IMG/VR virus record: IMGVR_UViG_3300027895_000005
Location: 1-64,000 of that record
Origin: a virus
Reading direction: 5' to 3' (one strand)
DNA: 64,000 nt
In this document: piece after piece, positions 24,718-33,501 of the stretch
How the letters are laid out: every line of letters starts with the position of its first letter
Position numbering within the stretch: position 1 is the stretch's first letter
Notes under the pieces: model-generated
Told to the model about the DNA's origin: nothing
Database searches by the model: none
What the model saw: only the letters and a program-made list of their open reading frames with translations
Translations under genes and position numbers: made by a program

Positions 24718-25323
24718 TTACGTTGGCGCCGGCAAGCCGCTGATGGTTGTATCAAACATTTGCCATCTACCATATCCGAAAGCGTTGCTGATCCCGGGGA
24801 TGAACACGCGCAGCGCCTTCCACGAGAGCGACAAGAGTCGCGGCTTCGTGCCGAGCTGTTTCCAGTTGTCCTGATTGATGCGGCAGGCGAAGAACCTTGT
24901 ACCGGCGACCTGCGCGGCGTATGCCGTCTTTGCTTGATACGGAAAGGGGAGTATTAATTGCATACATTCCCCCTCCGTAGTCATCAGTGTGCCGATGTTG
25001 CCGGGATCGTCGATGCCGAGGGTGACTCCGACGGGACAGGCGATGAAAGTCTGGTAGATTGCGTCGTCCCAGCGGGAAAGAGTGGCCGTGATGATCGCTG
25101 TACGTCCCTGGTAGGATTCGTCGGCTTCGACATCGCCGCCCAGATCCACATTAAAGGGGACAAAGCGGTTCTCGTACTGGATGTCAAGGCCCCCCACGGT
25201 CCAGCCAAGGAAGGAGATTAGCGAGGGAGCATTTATCGTGGTTCCGTTCACAAGGGGCTGGCCGGAGACGTAGGAACCCAGGTACAAAGGGACGGCCCCC
25301 GACACATATGGAGAGCTTGACAT
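24718..25323 (-). CDS. Putative major tail (tube) protein
   Basis: A 201-residue protein, MSSSPYVSGAVPLYLGSYVSG. It is strand-rich (SFLGWTVGGLDIQYENRFVPFNVD, GRTAIITATLSRWDDAIYQTFIA, AYAAQVAGTRFFACRI). One short gene separates it from the G/GT pair, and the DUF1320 connector gene lies upstream. In many siphoviruses and Mu-like phages the tube gene occupies this slot. The assignment is from order and size, not from a recognised signature. Confidence 0.55.
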   Translation of the reverse strand: MSSSPYVSGAVPLYLGSYVSGQPLVNGTTINAPSLISFLGWTVGGLDIQYENRFVPFNVDLGGDVEADESYQGRTAIITATLSRWDDAIYQTFIACPVGVTLGIDDPGNIGTLMTTEGECMQLILPFPYQAKTAYAAQVAGTRFFACRINQDNWKQLGTKPRLLSLSWKALRVFIPGISNAFGYGRWQMFDTTISGLPAPT

Positions 25324-25404
25324 ATGTTAAATCCTCCATATGGTAGCACCCGTTACACGCCGCGCACGCCAAGCTACCGTCCGGGCGTCACGTCGGGCAA
25401 ATGG

Positions 25405-25977
25405 CTACGGGCATCCCCATTGCCGCGATTCCTGAGACCGACGTCCAAAGAACCTTCGAGCGATCTGAACCGGCCCCCGCCGCGCCTCAATCACCCGTGG
25501 ACTGTCCACGGTGATGCCGAGAACCCCCGCTTGCTGATGCTCCAAAATCCCGAAAATTCTCTTCCCCTGATGGATCTGCTCCAACAGGTCCAGCGCCCAC
25601 TGCGCCTGTGCAGGCAACTTCACGTCCTGACGGAACGACGGGCGGCGCTCCCACATCAGCCACAGGGCCAACCGGCAGACGATCCCGGCGAGCAACGCCG
25701 CTGAGTTGCCCCCTGCGGTCTGGATCAGCAACAGATCGTTGATGGGCGGCACGGCAAGCGGATTGATCACGTAGGCACCGCCCTCGGTGCAAGCCGCTTC
25801 CACCAGTCCGGAGGCTTCCGCCAGCAGGTCCAGCAACGTGGGCGAAGCGGCGATCTGCGGTTGCGTGAGCGGTACACCGACGTCGGAGAGCAGTTGCCCG
25901 GCGGTGCGGTTGTCACACTTGATAACGAAGTTTGCCGGGGTTGCGTATGGCGCTGACCCTGTCGCTGAAGTTGACAC
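25405..25977 (-). CDS. DUF1320-like head-tail connector (Mu gp36 type)
   Basis: A 190-residue protein. YATPANFVIKCDNRTAGQLL followed by LLDLLAEASGLVEAAC, and a GGAYVINPLAVPPINDLL block, match the Mu gp36/DUF1320 plan: start, helix, polar exit loop, AxRY-like helices LAGIVCRLALWLMW. The C-terminal 60 residues (from KRIFGILEHQ) are extra and basic. The family proteins sit at the neck between head and tail. The position after capsid genes and before tail genes agrees. Confidence 0.7.
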   Translation of the reverse strand: MSTSATGSAPYATPANFVIKCDNRTAGQLLSDVGVPLTQPQIAASPTLLDLLAEASGLVEAACTEGGAYVINPLAVPPINDLLLIQTAGGNSAALLAGIVCRLALWLMWERRPSFRQDVKLPAQAQWALDLLEQIHQGKRIFGILEHQQAGVLGITVDSPRVIEARRGPVQIARRFFGRRSQESRQWGCP

Positions 25978-25989
25978 GATCCACCCTCC

Positions 25990-26613
25990 TTACTGGCTGA
26001 TGGACGCGCCGATGTTGCAGCTGATGTAGTTGGTGCTGACGATGGTTCCGCTCGTCACCTTGAGGTCAAGGCTCTTGTTGGCGACGGTCTGGGGAATCGA
26101 CAGATCGGTCAGGATGATGCTCGCCATAGTGTTGGCCAGCGCCGCTATGTCGCCCTGCCAGAGGATCGCGGGCGAGCCTGCCGCGTCCTGGATCAGCTCG
26201 ACGTGGAGCGGCGGCTGATTCGCCGTGGCGGCCAGCGTGATGCTGATGAGGTTGACGTTGTAGATCTTGCCCGCCCCAGGCGCACCGAGCGAGGCGTCAG
26301 GAGTGACTGTTCCTGTAACGATGTTCGCCGTGCCGATCTGCGACCCCGGCGACGCCACAAGCATGGCCTTGTTGCCCGTGTAGGCCTGCAGGTTGGCCAG
26401 CGAAGACGACAGAAAGGGATTGGTCCCATCGCCCGCGGCAACAAAGATCGACCGGGCGATGGCGTCACCCGTGGGCATCGTGTACGTGTTCGTCGGGTCC
26501 ACGATGATGTGCTGCGTGGCGATTGGGCCGCCCGCCTGCGTGGTGTCGTAAGCGGCGATGATGCGCGAGGCTCCGTTGACGTCCCGCGTGTTGAAGTTGT
26601 TAGTGGCAGCCAT
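25990..26613 (-). CDS. Hypothetical structural protein
   Basis: A 207-residue protein starting MAATNNFNTRDVNGASRIIAAY behind the stop of its neighbour. Beta-rich blocks are separated by Gly/Asn loops (TYTMPTGDAIARSIFVAAGDG, KIYNVNLISITLAATA, ILTDLSIPQTVANKSLDLKV). It likely belongs to the connector/neck group downstream of the capsid gene. No known family was seen. Confidence 0.55.
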   Translation of the reverse strand: MAATNNFNTRDVNGASRIIAAYDTTQAGGPIATQHIIVDPTNTYTMPTGDAIARSIFVAAGDGTNPFLSSSLANLQAYTGNKAMLVASPGSQIGTANIVTGTVTPDASLGAPGAGKIYNVNLISITLAATANQPPLHVELIQDAAGSPAILWQGDIAALANTMASIILTDLSIPQTVANKSLDLKVTSGTIVSTNYISCNIGASISQ

Positions 26614-26623
26614 GATAGAACCC

Positions 26624-27070
26624 CTAGAAGAGGACTGCCACGAAGTGGCCGTTTGCGACGTTGGTGAAGTCCGGGCCGCCTTGCTGGTACTGATGGGTTT
26701 CCAGGACGTGGTCTCCCACTGAGACCGATCCGACGTTGCCGCTGCCGCCGCTGGGCAGGTTCAAAACCATCGGATTGTTCGGACTGCCCAGCTTGTCCGC
26801 GCGGAAGCTGAATGTGGTCGATCCCGCTGCCGCGATCTCTGCTGTGAAAATCACCGTAACCCCATCCGAGATGGTGAACGCCACGGGGGCGGTGGGCGTG
26901 GCGCTGAAGCCAACCGTGATGTTGTTGACGCCGTGGCAGGCGTTGTTGCCCGCTGCGCCGTAGGTGACGGTTGCCGCTCCGGCCGTTGCCATCGCCACGT
27001 CGCCGGGGACGCCCTGCAAGGGGAGTTCGCGGACGAACTTCGGATCAACCTTCGGGAAGCCGACCCCCAT
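26624..27070 (-). CDS. Hypothetical structural protein
   Basis: A 148-residue protein, MGVGFPKVDPKFVRELPLQGV. It is Gly/Val/Thr-rich with strand repeats (TVTYGAAGNN, VAFTISDGVTVIFTAEIAA, TTFSFRADKL, GSVSVGDHVLETH). It follows the coiled-coil gene at 27088 and precedes 25990-26613, all with short gaps. It is probably a small capsid or neck component. No domain was recognised. Confidence 0.55.
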   Translation of the reverse strand: MGVGFPKVDPKFVRELPLQGVPGDVAMATAGAATVTYGAAGNNACHGVNNITVGFSATPTAPVAFTISDGVTVIFTAEIAAAGSTTFSFRADKLGSPNNPMVLNLPSGGSGNVGSVSVGDHVLETHQYQQGGPDFTNVANGHFVAVLF

Positions 27071-27087
27071 ATCGCCCGCCTCCCTGT

Positions 27088-27828
27088 TCAGCCCTGTTGC
27101 ACCAGTTTGGCGACTGCTTCGGCCGCCACCCGGGCGCCGTCCACGCTCACCATGCTCCTGCGCTCCTGGCAGCGCTGCGCCAACTGAGTCAGCGTCCCCT
27201 GAATCGGCGTGAGGATCTCGGCGAACGAGGCGTCCACCTTGCGCAGCAGGTCTTCACGCGCCTCTTTTGCCGCCTCCATGCCGATTTTCGGGGCCATTGC
27301 CGCGAGGTCGCGCTGAGCCTGAGCATAGAGCGGTTGCAGCGTTTCCAGTTCAGCCGTCGGCGCATCAGCCGTACGCGATGCCTTGCGGATCTCATCAGTG
27401 ATCCCGATGAGTTTGCGGGCCAGATCCGGCGGGACGGGCTTCATGGCGACCAGTTCGGCCTTCTTCGCCTCCAGGGCTGCGAGAGTCGCCTGTGCAGCTT
27501 GCAGAGTCGCCTTTGCATGAAGCAGTTGCGGGCGCAGTTCGATCAGCCGGCGGTAGGGGTCGCTGTCCTGGAGCGTCTTCGTCACCTTGCGGGTGACGCC
27601 GTCCTCGAACTCGCTCTGAGTCTCGCCCGTGGAGATGCGCGGCAAGGGGCCGTCAAGAGCCAGGCTGATCTCAAGCGAGACCTTCTTGCCGTGAAGGGTC
27701 ACATCCACGGCGACGGGATAGGGTCGGCGGGTCCACTCGCCGGCAAGCTTCCATTCAGGCGCGACCGCTCTTGCCGGGACGGCCGGCGCGGCGGCGAGTT
27801 GAACAGGGGCGATCTCTTGCGTCGTCAC
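27088..27828 (-). CDS. Hypothetical coiled-coil virion protein
   Basis: A 246-residue protein. GTG 27828 is preferred, since AAAGGA lies seven bases before it; a TTG start at 27864 would add 12 residues. A beta-rich N-terminal part (EWKLAGEWTRRPYPVAVDVTLHG) precedes a long helical region from about 100 to 240 with heptads (HAKATLQAAQATLAALEAKKA, then ELETLQPLYAQAQRDLAAM). It lies directly after the capsid gene, so it may be a capsid-associated or scaffolding-type protein. Confidence 0.6.
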   Translation of the reverse strand: MTTQEIAPVQLAAAPAVPARAVAPEWKLAGEWTRRPYPVAVDVTLHGKKVSLEISLALDGPLPRISTGETQSEFEDGVTRKVTKTLQDSDPYRRLIELRPQLLHAKATLQAAQATLAALEAKKAELVAMKPVPPDLARKLIGITDEIRKASRTADAPTAELETLQPLYAQAQRDLAAMAPKIGMEAAKEAREDLLRKVDASFAEILTPIQGTLTQLAQRCQERRSMVSVDGARVAAEAVAKLVQQG

Positions 27829-27884
27829 AAACGATCCTTTCCATTCACGGAGCAGGAGCGACAATAAGCCACATCTCCAGTGGC

Positions 27885-29000
27885 TTAAATCGTACCAGTT
27901 ATGTCGAACCCGCTTTCCAGCGCCCCGCCGACGATGCAGTAGAAATCGACCAGAGAAAATTGCGTGTATGCGTCCTTGACTTCGTGGAATTCTTCCACCT
28001 TGAGCTGATGTTCACACCAGTGCATCTGCACGGTCGAGAAGGACGGTCCCACCTGGGCGTCGATCTTGCCCGGACGGCTCATGATGACGGCGTTGCTGTC
28101 GTTCTTGATGAAGGTGCGCGCCGTGGAACTGACGGTCTGATTGGCCGCGGGCAGGTCTTGCAGGATCGGGGAATCCTCGACGACGATCTCGACGCCCGCG
28201 TAGGTCGGAGGCAGGCCGAAGCGGTCGTTCATGTTCGCGTCGTTGCCTTCGATGTACTCCTGAGCCTTTGGGCCGTACTTATAGGCGTCGCGCATCTCGT
28301 CGCTGTTGGCCATCGCCTTGGCGAGGTTGGGAGACACCACAAGGCGCAGATCGCGCGGCCGGACGCGCGAATTCGTCTGGAGGAAGATGACGTTCATGGC
28401 CGACATGATGCTCTTGCGGATGGCCATGTAGTTCGACGGATTCCCCGAGTCAGAGCCGGCCTTGTCCCACGTCCCGGCCCCGCCGTTGAGGTCGTTGGCG
28501 GCGGCGACGTTGGTCGAAGGCCACGTACTCGCGTTGTCCAGACCGCCCCAGTTGGTCGTGGTCCCCTCGGCCCCGCCGCCGGGTCCACCCTGCCAGAGAT
28601 TGAGCGTGCGGCCGGTCATCGCCTGGCAGGTGTAGCCCTCCAGGTAGACCTGCTTGGCATTCCATGTGTTGTCGGCGTGCTTGAGCGCAATGTCGCCAAC
28701 GATGCCGCCCCACTCGAAGCGGTTGCAGAACGCCTGCGTCTCGCGGAAGCCAAACTGATTGTCCCGGCGCGACGGCCGCACCGCACCGTCGGCCCAGAGT
28801 TGACCCGCCAGGCTGGTGACGCGAATCGCCTGGTCCCTGTCCAGTTTGTAGTAGAAGAAAGAGGGAGTCTTTGCCTCCACCATCTGGATAATACGGTTGA
28901 TGGGAAACTCTTCCTTCTTGCGACTGTAGGAGATTACGTATCGCGAGGCGGCGATATTGTAACCGTCGGTCGCAGACAAAAATCGGTAGGCTTGCGTCAT
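27885..29000 (-). CDS. Major capsid protein candidate
   Basis: A 371-residue protein, MTQAYRFLSATDGYNIAASRYVISYSRKKEEF. The order of features, namely a long N-terminal arm, helix SLAGQLWADGAVRPSRRDNQ, a spine-helix-like stretch ETQAFCNRFEWGG, a C-terminal MSRPGKIDAQVGPSFSTV and the ending LVDFYCIVGGALE, fits HK97-fold proteins. It is preceded by the small 28997-29170 gene and a DUF2190-like decoration gene, with the protease/scaffold gene further upstream. The start overlaps the upstream stop (ATGA). The call rests on position and size. No capsid domain was searched for. Confidence 0.65.
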   Translation of the reverse strand: MTQAYRFLSATDGYNIAASRYVISYSRKKEEFPINRIIQMVEAKTPSFFYYKLDRDQAIRVTSLAGQLWADGAVRPSRRDNQFGFRETQAFCNRFEWGGIVGDIALKHADNTWNAKQVYLEGYTCQAMTGRTLNLWQGGPGGGAEGTTTNWGGLDNASTWPSTNVAAANDLNGGAGTWDKAGSDSGNPSNYMAIRKSIMSAMNVIFLQTNSRVRPRDLRLVVSPNLAKAMANSDEMRDAYKYGPKAQEYIEGNDANMNDRFGLPPTYAGVEIVVEDSPILQDLPAANQTVSSTARTFIKNDSNAVIMSRPGKIDAQVGPSFSTVQMHWCEHQLKVEEFHEVKDAYTQFSLVDFYCIVGGALESGFDITGTI

Positions 29001-29170
29001 CGCTGTTCCACCCGTTCAATGAGGTCGCGGTCGTCCGCGCGACCCCCAAACGGGTGCGACGTGTTTTGGCCGTCTGGCAGGATAGCTACTTCCTGTTTGG
29101 CCTGTCCGTTGGTCGCGCGGACGCCGCGCGGCCTCATATGGTTGATGTTGTAAAAGCCGCCTGCGCTCAT
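28997..29170 (-). CDS. Small hypothetical protein before the capsid gene
   Basis: A 57-residue protein, MSAGGFYNINHMRPRGVRAT. It is rich in Arg and Asn and has no membrane segment. Start and stop overlap its neighbours (ATGA with the capsid gene, and the 29167-29577 stop over its start), so it is a genuine translated unit. The function is unknown. Confidence 0.6.
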   Translation of the reverse strand: MSAGGFYNINHMRPRGVRATNGQAKQEVAILPDGQNTSHPFGGRADDRDLIERVEQR

Positions 29171-29577
29171 GCGCCGCGATAGCCGATCAGAAGCCGGACG
29201 CGGATGAGTTGTCCCACCGCCGTGGCCGCTTGCTGGGCGATGGCGCCGTACTGGTCGCCGTCGGAGCCGGCCGTGATTCCACGGCCGCTGCCGTCAGGCT
29301 TGAGATAGTCGAACGCAGACACCGCCGCGCCAGACTCCAGCCAGCACTCCTGAATGTGCTCGCCGGGGACGATCACCTCGATCTCGTTGATTCCGGCAAC
29401 ACCCGCGAAGCCGTCGTCAAGGAGGTTGATCGGCGGCTGGCGAACGCCCGGCTGGCTGATGCCGATGGGCCGGTCGCTGCCGACGCACTGGATCACGTAA
29501 CCGCCGCCCGTCTGCGTCGGGTCGCCCTTGACGAAGCGGCTTGGGTTTACCGACCCGTTACAGAGATATGAGGCCAT
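29167..29577 (-). CDS. DUF2190-like capsid decoration protein candidate
   Basis: A 136-residue protein, MASYLCNGSVNPSRFVKGDPT, starting behind GGGAGG (29577). The blocks GGGYVIQCVGSDRPIGISQPG, VIVPGEHIQECWLESGAAVSAFDYLKPDGSGRG, DQYGAIAQQAATAVGQLIRVRL follow the layout of cement or decoration proteins: a beta barrel with AGAAVxAGDxLxxDxxG and AxxAAxxGxxVxVxL. It lies immediately upstream of the capsid gene. The family match is by eye. Confidence 0.6.
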   Translation of the reverse strand: MASYLCNGSVNPSRFVKGDPTQTGGGYVIQCVGSDRPIGISQPGVRQPPINLLDDGFAGVAGINEIEVIVPGEHIQECWLESGAAVSAFDYLKPDGSGRGITAGSDGDQYGAIAQQAATAVGQLIRVRLLIGYRGA

Positions 29578-29725
29578 TTCATCAACCTCCCGCCGCAAGA
29601 GAAATAGTGCGGCAACCAGGGTAGCTTTTTGGGGAGGCTGCGGTAAAATTGAGCATGCCTACAAGGTGGTGGAACACCTTGCAGGCACTGACCACATCGC
29701 AGCCTTGAGGAACAAGGACAACGCT

Positions 29726-30391
29726 ATGGCTAGCGCCAATTCTACCAACCAACCCGGCCTTTTCGACGCACACGCCCAAAAGAAGCGATGCACGCAGTGC
29801 GATGGCATCAAGCCGATGTCCGACTTTTACGTCAACAAGAAAATGCGTTGCGGACGGATGTCGGAGTGCAAGGAATGCACGAAACGGATGGGCCGTCGTA
29901 CGGCATACAAGCAAAAGGCAAGCGCTGAAGGAGTCATTGGGAAACCATGCTCCAAATGCGGAGAAACAAAACTGCTTGAGCAGTTCGGTAAGAGCCGTCA
30001 GTGCAAATTCGGCCGTTCTCCACGGTGTAAGGAATGCACGGCTGCCGAGGCCAGCGCAAAACATGCTCAGCAGAAGGCATGCCCGGAGTATCGCCGCAAA
30101 AGGCAAGAGTTTGACCGCATCCAGGGCATGAAACGATACGGCGTCAGTCCCGAACAGTACGCCGAAATGCACGCGTCGCAGGGTGGTCTTTGTGCGATTT
30201 GCGGCGAACCGGAAATGGCCCGGGTCAATCACACTCGCCAGGTTCGCAGACTGTGCATCGATCACGACCACTCCACCGGAAAGATTCGTTCCTTGCTCTG
30301 TTCGCGATGCAACCACGGCATCGGAAACTTCCGCGATGATCCCAAACGACTTGCTGCCGCCATTGCCTACCTGCAAAGGCATGCGAACTGA
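29726..30391 (+). CDS. HNH/recombination endonuclease VII-like protein
   Basis: A 221-residue plus-strand protein inside the minus-strand head cluster. ATG 29726 follows AAGGA. The N-terminal half contains three or four CxxC knuckles (CTQCDG, CKECTKRMG, CSKCGE, CKECTA). The C-terminal 100 residues match endonuclease VII: YGVSPEQYAEMHASQGGLCA, CGEPEM, RLCIDHDHSTG (metal/catalytic DHDH), SLLCSRCNHGIGNF. T4 Endo VII resolves Holliday junctions. In phage structural clusters, free-standing copies often behave as homing endonucleases, and the antisense placement favours that here. Confidence 0.85.
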   Translation: MASANSTNQPGLFDAHAQKKRCTQCDGIKPMSDFYVNKKMRCGRMSECKECTKRMGRRTAYKQKASAEGVIGKPCSKCGETKLLEQFGKSRQCKFGRSPRCKECTAAEASAKHAQQKACPEYRRKRQEFDRIQGMKRYGVSPEQYAEMHASQGGLCAICGEPEMARVNHTRQVRRLCIDHDHSTGKIRSLLCSRCNHGIGNFRDDPKRLAAAIAYLQRHAN

Positions 30392-30395
30392 CTCG

Positions 30396-31121
30396 CTATC
30401 GCTGACCGTAGAAGCCGCGCACGAGCGACAACGTGTCCGCCGTGGTCGCGTTGGGGTTGAACACAACCAGCGGGTCGCCCGGGTGCAGGCCAGACCACAG
30501 CCCGCCCGTGTCGCTGTACTCGACCCGCGCCGCACTCGCTGGGATCGGGAACGTCGGCTGCAAGGCACCCGTGTTGGGGTCCGTGTAGCCCGTCTGGCCC
30601 ATGAAGTAGAGGATCGATTTGACCGATACGCCGCCCGTCGGCAGCGCAGTGACCGTGATCGCCCCGGCCGTATAAGCGCTCTGCGCCGTATCGAGCACCC
30701 AGGTCCCGTCTGCGGCCTGGTAGACGATGTAGTCGCCGCTCTGGATGGCCGAGTTCCCCGTGCGCGGGGCAGTCGATCCGTCGGCCAGCGGGTAGTTGAA
30801 GTTGGTCGCGTACAACCCTGGGTCGCCATTGATCGAGAGCGACGTGGCCGAAGCCAGAGCGTTGGCCGTGACCTTGACGCGATTGAGCGGCCGGAGAATC
30901 GTCAGAGCGTTGCCGTGGCCGCCAGCGTCCACGATGATGTGGTTGATGTGCGGCACGCCGTTTAGCGCCGGCATCGGGCCAGTGGGAGATCCCGGCAAAG
31001 AGGCTGTTCCCACCATGCCGTAGGGTTGGACGAGGATGGCGATGGCGGTTCCGAAAGCGTGCGTCTGTACGCCGACGCCGTTGAACTTGCCAAGGTCTTG
31101 CACGCCAGAACTTGTTGCCAT
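30396..31121 (-). CDS. Hypothetical structural protein
   Basis: A 241-residue protein, MATSSGVQDLGKFNGVGVQTHAF. It is Gly/Ala/Thr-rich and beta-like (HNIHVDAGGHGNALTILR-type run, ITVTALPTGGVSVKSILYF, LHPGDPLVVFNPN). The repeated capsid-like phrase LADGST and many loops suggest an exposed head or fibre domain. It lies between the scaffold/protease gene and the HNH insertion. No family was recognised. Confidence 0.55.
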   Translation of the reverse strand: MATSSGVQDLGKFNGVGVQTHAFGTAIAILVQPYGMVGTASLPGSPTGPMPALNGVPHINHIIVDAGGHGNALTILRPLNRVKVTANALASATSLSINGDPGLYATNFNYPLADGSTAPRTGNSAIQSGDYIVYQAADGTWVLDTAQSAYTAGAITVTALPTGGVSVKSILYFMGQTGYTDPNTGALQPTFPIPASAARVEYSDTGGLWSGLHPGDPLVVFNPNATTADTLSLVRGFYGQR

Positions 31122-31176
31122 GACGAACTACCTCGCTCCTGGATGCCGGCCGTGATCGGCCACGGGGTTCAACCGA

Positions 31177-32628
31177 TCACTTGCGAGCGCCGTTGCCGTT
31201 CGCGCCGTTGCCGTTGGCGTGCTGCTTGCCGTATTTCAGCGGCAGAGCTTTCGCCGCCAGTTCGGGCAAGGGCGTGTCCCACAGACCGTGCTTCCGCTGG
31301 TAGCGATCGACCGCGGCGGCGTCCTCGGCCGGCATCGACTCCGGATCGTTCTCCAGATCCACGGGTGCGTCACTGCCGGTACGAGCGTACTGCTGCGTGT
31401 CGGTGCGGATGCGGCCTATGGGTGCAACCGGGGCTGGGTCCATGAGTTCGCGCAGGTGTTCTTCGTAGTCCTCACGCGCTTTCCGGGTGAGCATCTTCGA
31501 GAACCGCAGGACATGCTTCTCAGGGGCCTTGAACGTGTACCCTTCGTGCTGCATCTGGGCAATGATGCGCCGCCCATCGGATTCAGCCGTGATCTGTTGT
31601 TCCTCGATCTTGGCTTGCCGCTCCTCAGCCAGTTGCGCCTTCATCTCGGCGTTTTCCCGCTCGACGCGAGCCAGGCGGATGGCGTCGCTGTCCCGGCGCA
31701 CCTGCTGCACGGGGGCGGCGCGGCGGGCGTTGCGCTGCGGGTCGCCAAGCCCGGCGTTGGTCGCCGACGGCGTTGCAAACGCCCCGTTGCGGATCGGTTC
31801 GGCCACGTCGGGCGGCATGGTCGGATCGGCCGCGGCCGGTTCCTCGGGAGGAGCGTCCTCCATCGCGTACTGCTTCATCGCCTTGGCGTGCAAGGGATGC
31901 TCGGCCATCATCGAATAACACTTAGCGCAGTGCTTCGAGTACTGCGCATGTTCCTGGGGGCTCATCCCGCCCCCGCCCGCCATCTCTCCAACAGTCGCGC
32001 CGGGATCAGTCGGCTCAGTCGCGGGCGCATCGTCTTCCCAAGGTTCAGGCATGGCGGTCTCCAACGAATAATTGAGGCAGGGTTTGCCGCCCCGGGAATA
32101 GCGCCAGACTGGATCGCCAGCCGGCGCGCGTGAATCGCCCTTCGAGTAGGTCCACTGCCCCAGATCTCTCTGCGGCGTTCGCCTTAAGAGACTTACCGGG
32201 TCTATAATAGGCTTTTCGCCCGTCTTCTTGTTCCCCGGCCACAACTCAACCGATGTTCGCGGATAGGTCTTCGCTTCTGCAAATCGCTCTTTGCGGATGT
32301 AATAATCCACGGCGATGACGTACTTGCCGAGTCTGGCGTCCCAGCGGACGCGGTAGGTGCGGGCGTACCCCTGCGGTTCGGGTTGCTTGCTTTCGTCGGG
32401 TTGCTGCGGCGTTGTGTGGCCGAACGTCAGCGGCGCGAGAGTGCCCGTGGCGTCCCGCTCGTTGCAGGACTGGGCGATTTCCTCGAGGTCGGCACGAGTG
32501 AACCGGCGCAGGAGTTTGCCGTCAGGGGAACGCTCTTCGTGTTCATCGAAACACGCAACGTCAGGCACGCGGACGTAGAGTCGCGGGTCGGCCAACTGCG
32601 TCAGGAATTCGGCGAAGCGGTCTGCCAT
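31177..32628 (-). CDS. Prohead protease fused to scaffold-like region (Mu gpI-like)
   Basis: A 483-residue protein. The first 150 residues have the plan of Mu gpI/DUF2213-type prohead proteases: RFTRADLEEIAQSCNERDA, then LTFGHT (H71), then a strand GYARTYRVRW, then YPRTSVELW (S126), then PVSLLRRT. H71 and S126 are the likely catalytic pair. After about residue 220 it is a helical, acidic-basic, Ala/Gln-rich region (VERENAEMKAQLAEERQAKI) with a Gly/Asn tail, like a scaffold. The capsid, decoration and portal genes are neighbours. The activity is inferred. Confidence 0.7.
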   Translation of the reverse strand: MADRFAEFLTQLADPRLYVRVPDVACFDEHEERSPDGKLLRRFTRADLEEIAQSCNERDATGTLAPLTFGHTTPQQPDESKQPEPQGYARTYRVRWDARLGKYVIAVDYYIRKERFAEAKTYPRTSVELWPGNKKTGEKPIIDPVSLLRRTPQRDLGQWTYSKGDSRAPAGDPVWRYSRGGKPCLNYSLETAMPEPWEDDAPATEPTDPGATVGEMAGGGGMSPQEHAQYSKHCAKCYSMMAEHPLHAKAMKQYAMEDAPPEEPAAADPTMPPDVAEPIRNGAFATPSATNAGLGDPQRNARRAAPVQQVRRDSDAIRLARVERENAEMKAQLAEERQAKIEEQQITAESDGRRIIAQMQHEGYTFKAPEKHVLRFSKMLTRKAREDYEEHLRELMDPAPVAPIGRIRTDTQQYARTGSDAPVDLENDPESMPAEDAAAVDRYQRKHGLWDTPLPELAAKALPLKYGKQHANGNGANGNGARK

Positions 32629-32676
32629 GCAAGGCAGTGTCGCCAAACGCTTCGCACAGACGCAAATCGTGAAGAA

Positions 32677-32850
32677 TCAGAACGGACCGGCAGCCTCATT
32701 CCACAAATCAATCAGTTTCCGGAGCGCCCTGAACCTTCTCCGCTCCTCCGATGGATCGAAGTCAGGGTGGGTGTAGGATAGGTAATCGAAGTATGCTTTT
32801 TCGGCGTCCAGCAGCGCGTCGTCTATATCCGCAAGAACCTTGTCCATCAT
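32677..32850 (-). CDS. Small hypothetical protein
   Basis: A 57-residue protein, MMDKVLADIDDALLDAEKAY, all helical with HPDFDPSEERRRFRALRKLI. Its ATG-ATG start overlaps the previous gene's stop (TGA), behind AGAGG. It is the last of three small overlapping genes before the protease/scaffold gene. No family was recognised. Confidence 0.6.
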   Translation of the reverse strand: MMDKVLADIDDALLDAEKAYFDYLSYTHPDFDPSEERRRFRALRKLIDLWNEAAGPF

Positions 32851-33062
32851 CCAACCTCTTTCGCAGCCGCAAGAGCTTCCCTTCGATTGAGGACCACCTC
32901 ACGACCTGATTCCATAACAGCGAGAATCGTCCTTCTGTCCGCCTTGGAGTCTCCGTCAAGAACAACCATTCGCACGGTCTCGCCCGTCGCTCTGGACATG
33001 AGACGTTCGGCGCCGGTGAGTAAGGCGCTCTGGATTGCGGTTGGCGCTTTCCCGACTGGCAT
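32847..33062 (-). CDS. Small hypothetical protein
   Basis: A 71-residue protein starting MPVGKAPTAIQSALLTGAER behind AAGGGGG; the longer frame upstream overlaps the KTSC gene and is Ser/Arg-biased. It ends with the strand REVVLNRREAL and a helix. It overlaps the next start by four bases. No family was recognised. Confidence 0.6.
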   Translation of the reverse strand: MPVGKAPTAIQSALLTGAERLMSRATGETVRMVVLDGDSKADRRTILAVMESGREVVLNRREALAAAKEVG

Positions 33063-33075
33063 GACGCCCCCTTGC

Positions 33076-33408
33076 TCAGAACGGTCCGGCAAATGGAATG
33101 TTGCTCCGGCGGATGTTCTCCCAGAACCACGTTCCCCGACTGCTGGCGGCCAGCATGCCGGTGAGATAGCTGATCGGGCAGTCGTACACGTAAAACTGCC
33201 CGCTCCCCAGGAACCGCACCCCCAGGCAACTCTTGACGCCCCGTTCGACGCTGGAGAAATACGCGACCCCGACGATGTTGGTGCTTCCCGTGACCGTCTT
33301 CCAGTTGTCGGGCTGCGAGAAGTAGAACATCGCCTGCGGCGGCGGCGTCCACCGGGGGCCGTTTGTGCCGAAGCCGAAGAACTTCTTGACCGCTTTGAAG
33401 AATCCCAC
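33076..33408 (-). CDS. KTSC-domain protein
   Basis: A 110-residue protein. GTG 33408 (VGFFKAVKKFFGFG) is preferred because GGGGAGG lies seven to eight bases before it; ATG 33432 would add eight residues. The middle and end have the KTSC layout: STNIVGVAYFSSVERG, LGVRFLGSGQFYVYDCP, then LTGMLAASSRGTWFWENIRR. KTSC domains occur in small proteins linked to lysyl-tRNA synthetases and in phage genomes, with unknown function. Confidence 0.7.
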   Translation of the reverse strand: MGFFKAVKKFFGFGTNGPRWTPPPQAMFYFSQPDNWKTVTGSTNIVGVAYFSSVERGVKSCLGVRFLGSGQFYVYDCPISYLTGMLAASSRGTWFWENIRRSNIPFAGPF

Positions 33409-33501
33409 TGTGGATGCCTCCCCAAATCGCATCGAACATGGGCGTCAGAGGGGATATGATGACGAGACGAGCAGCGGGAGAGCAAAGCAGAGGGACGCGA
33501 G

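Noticed and set aside
27771-29153. 460-codon plus-strand frame opposite the capsid gene
   Set aside because: Antisense shadow. The minus strand carries the overlapping structural genes with ribosome sites.
29582-30829. 415-codon minus-strand frame across the HNH gene
   Set aside because: It would run antisense through the endonuclease and into the 30396 structural gene in another frame. Composition is Arg/Ser-biased.
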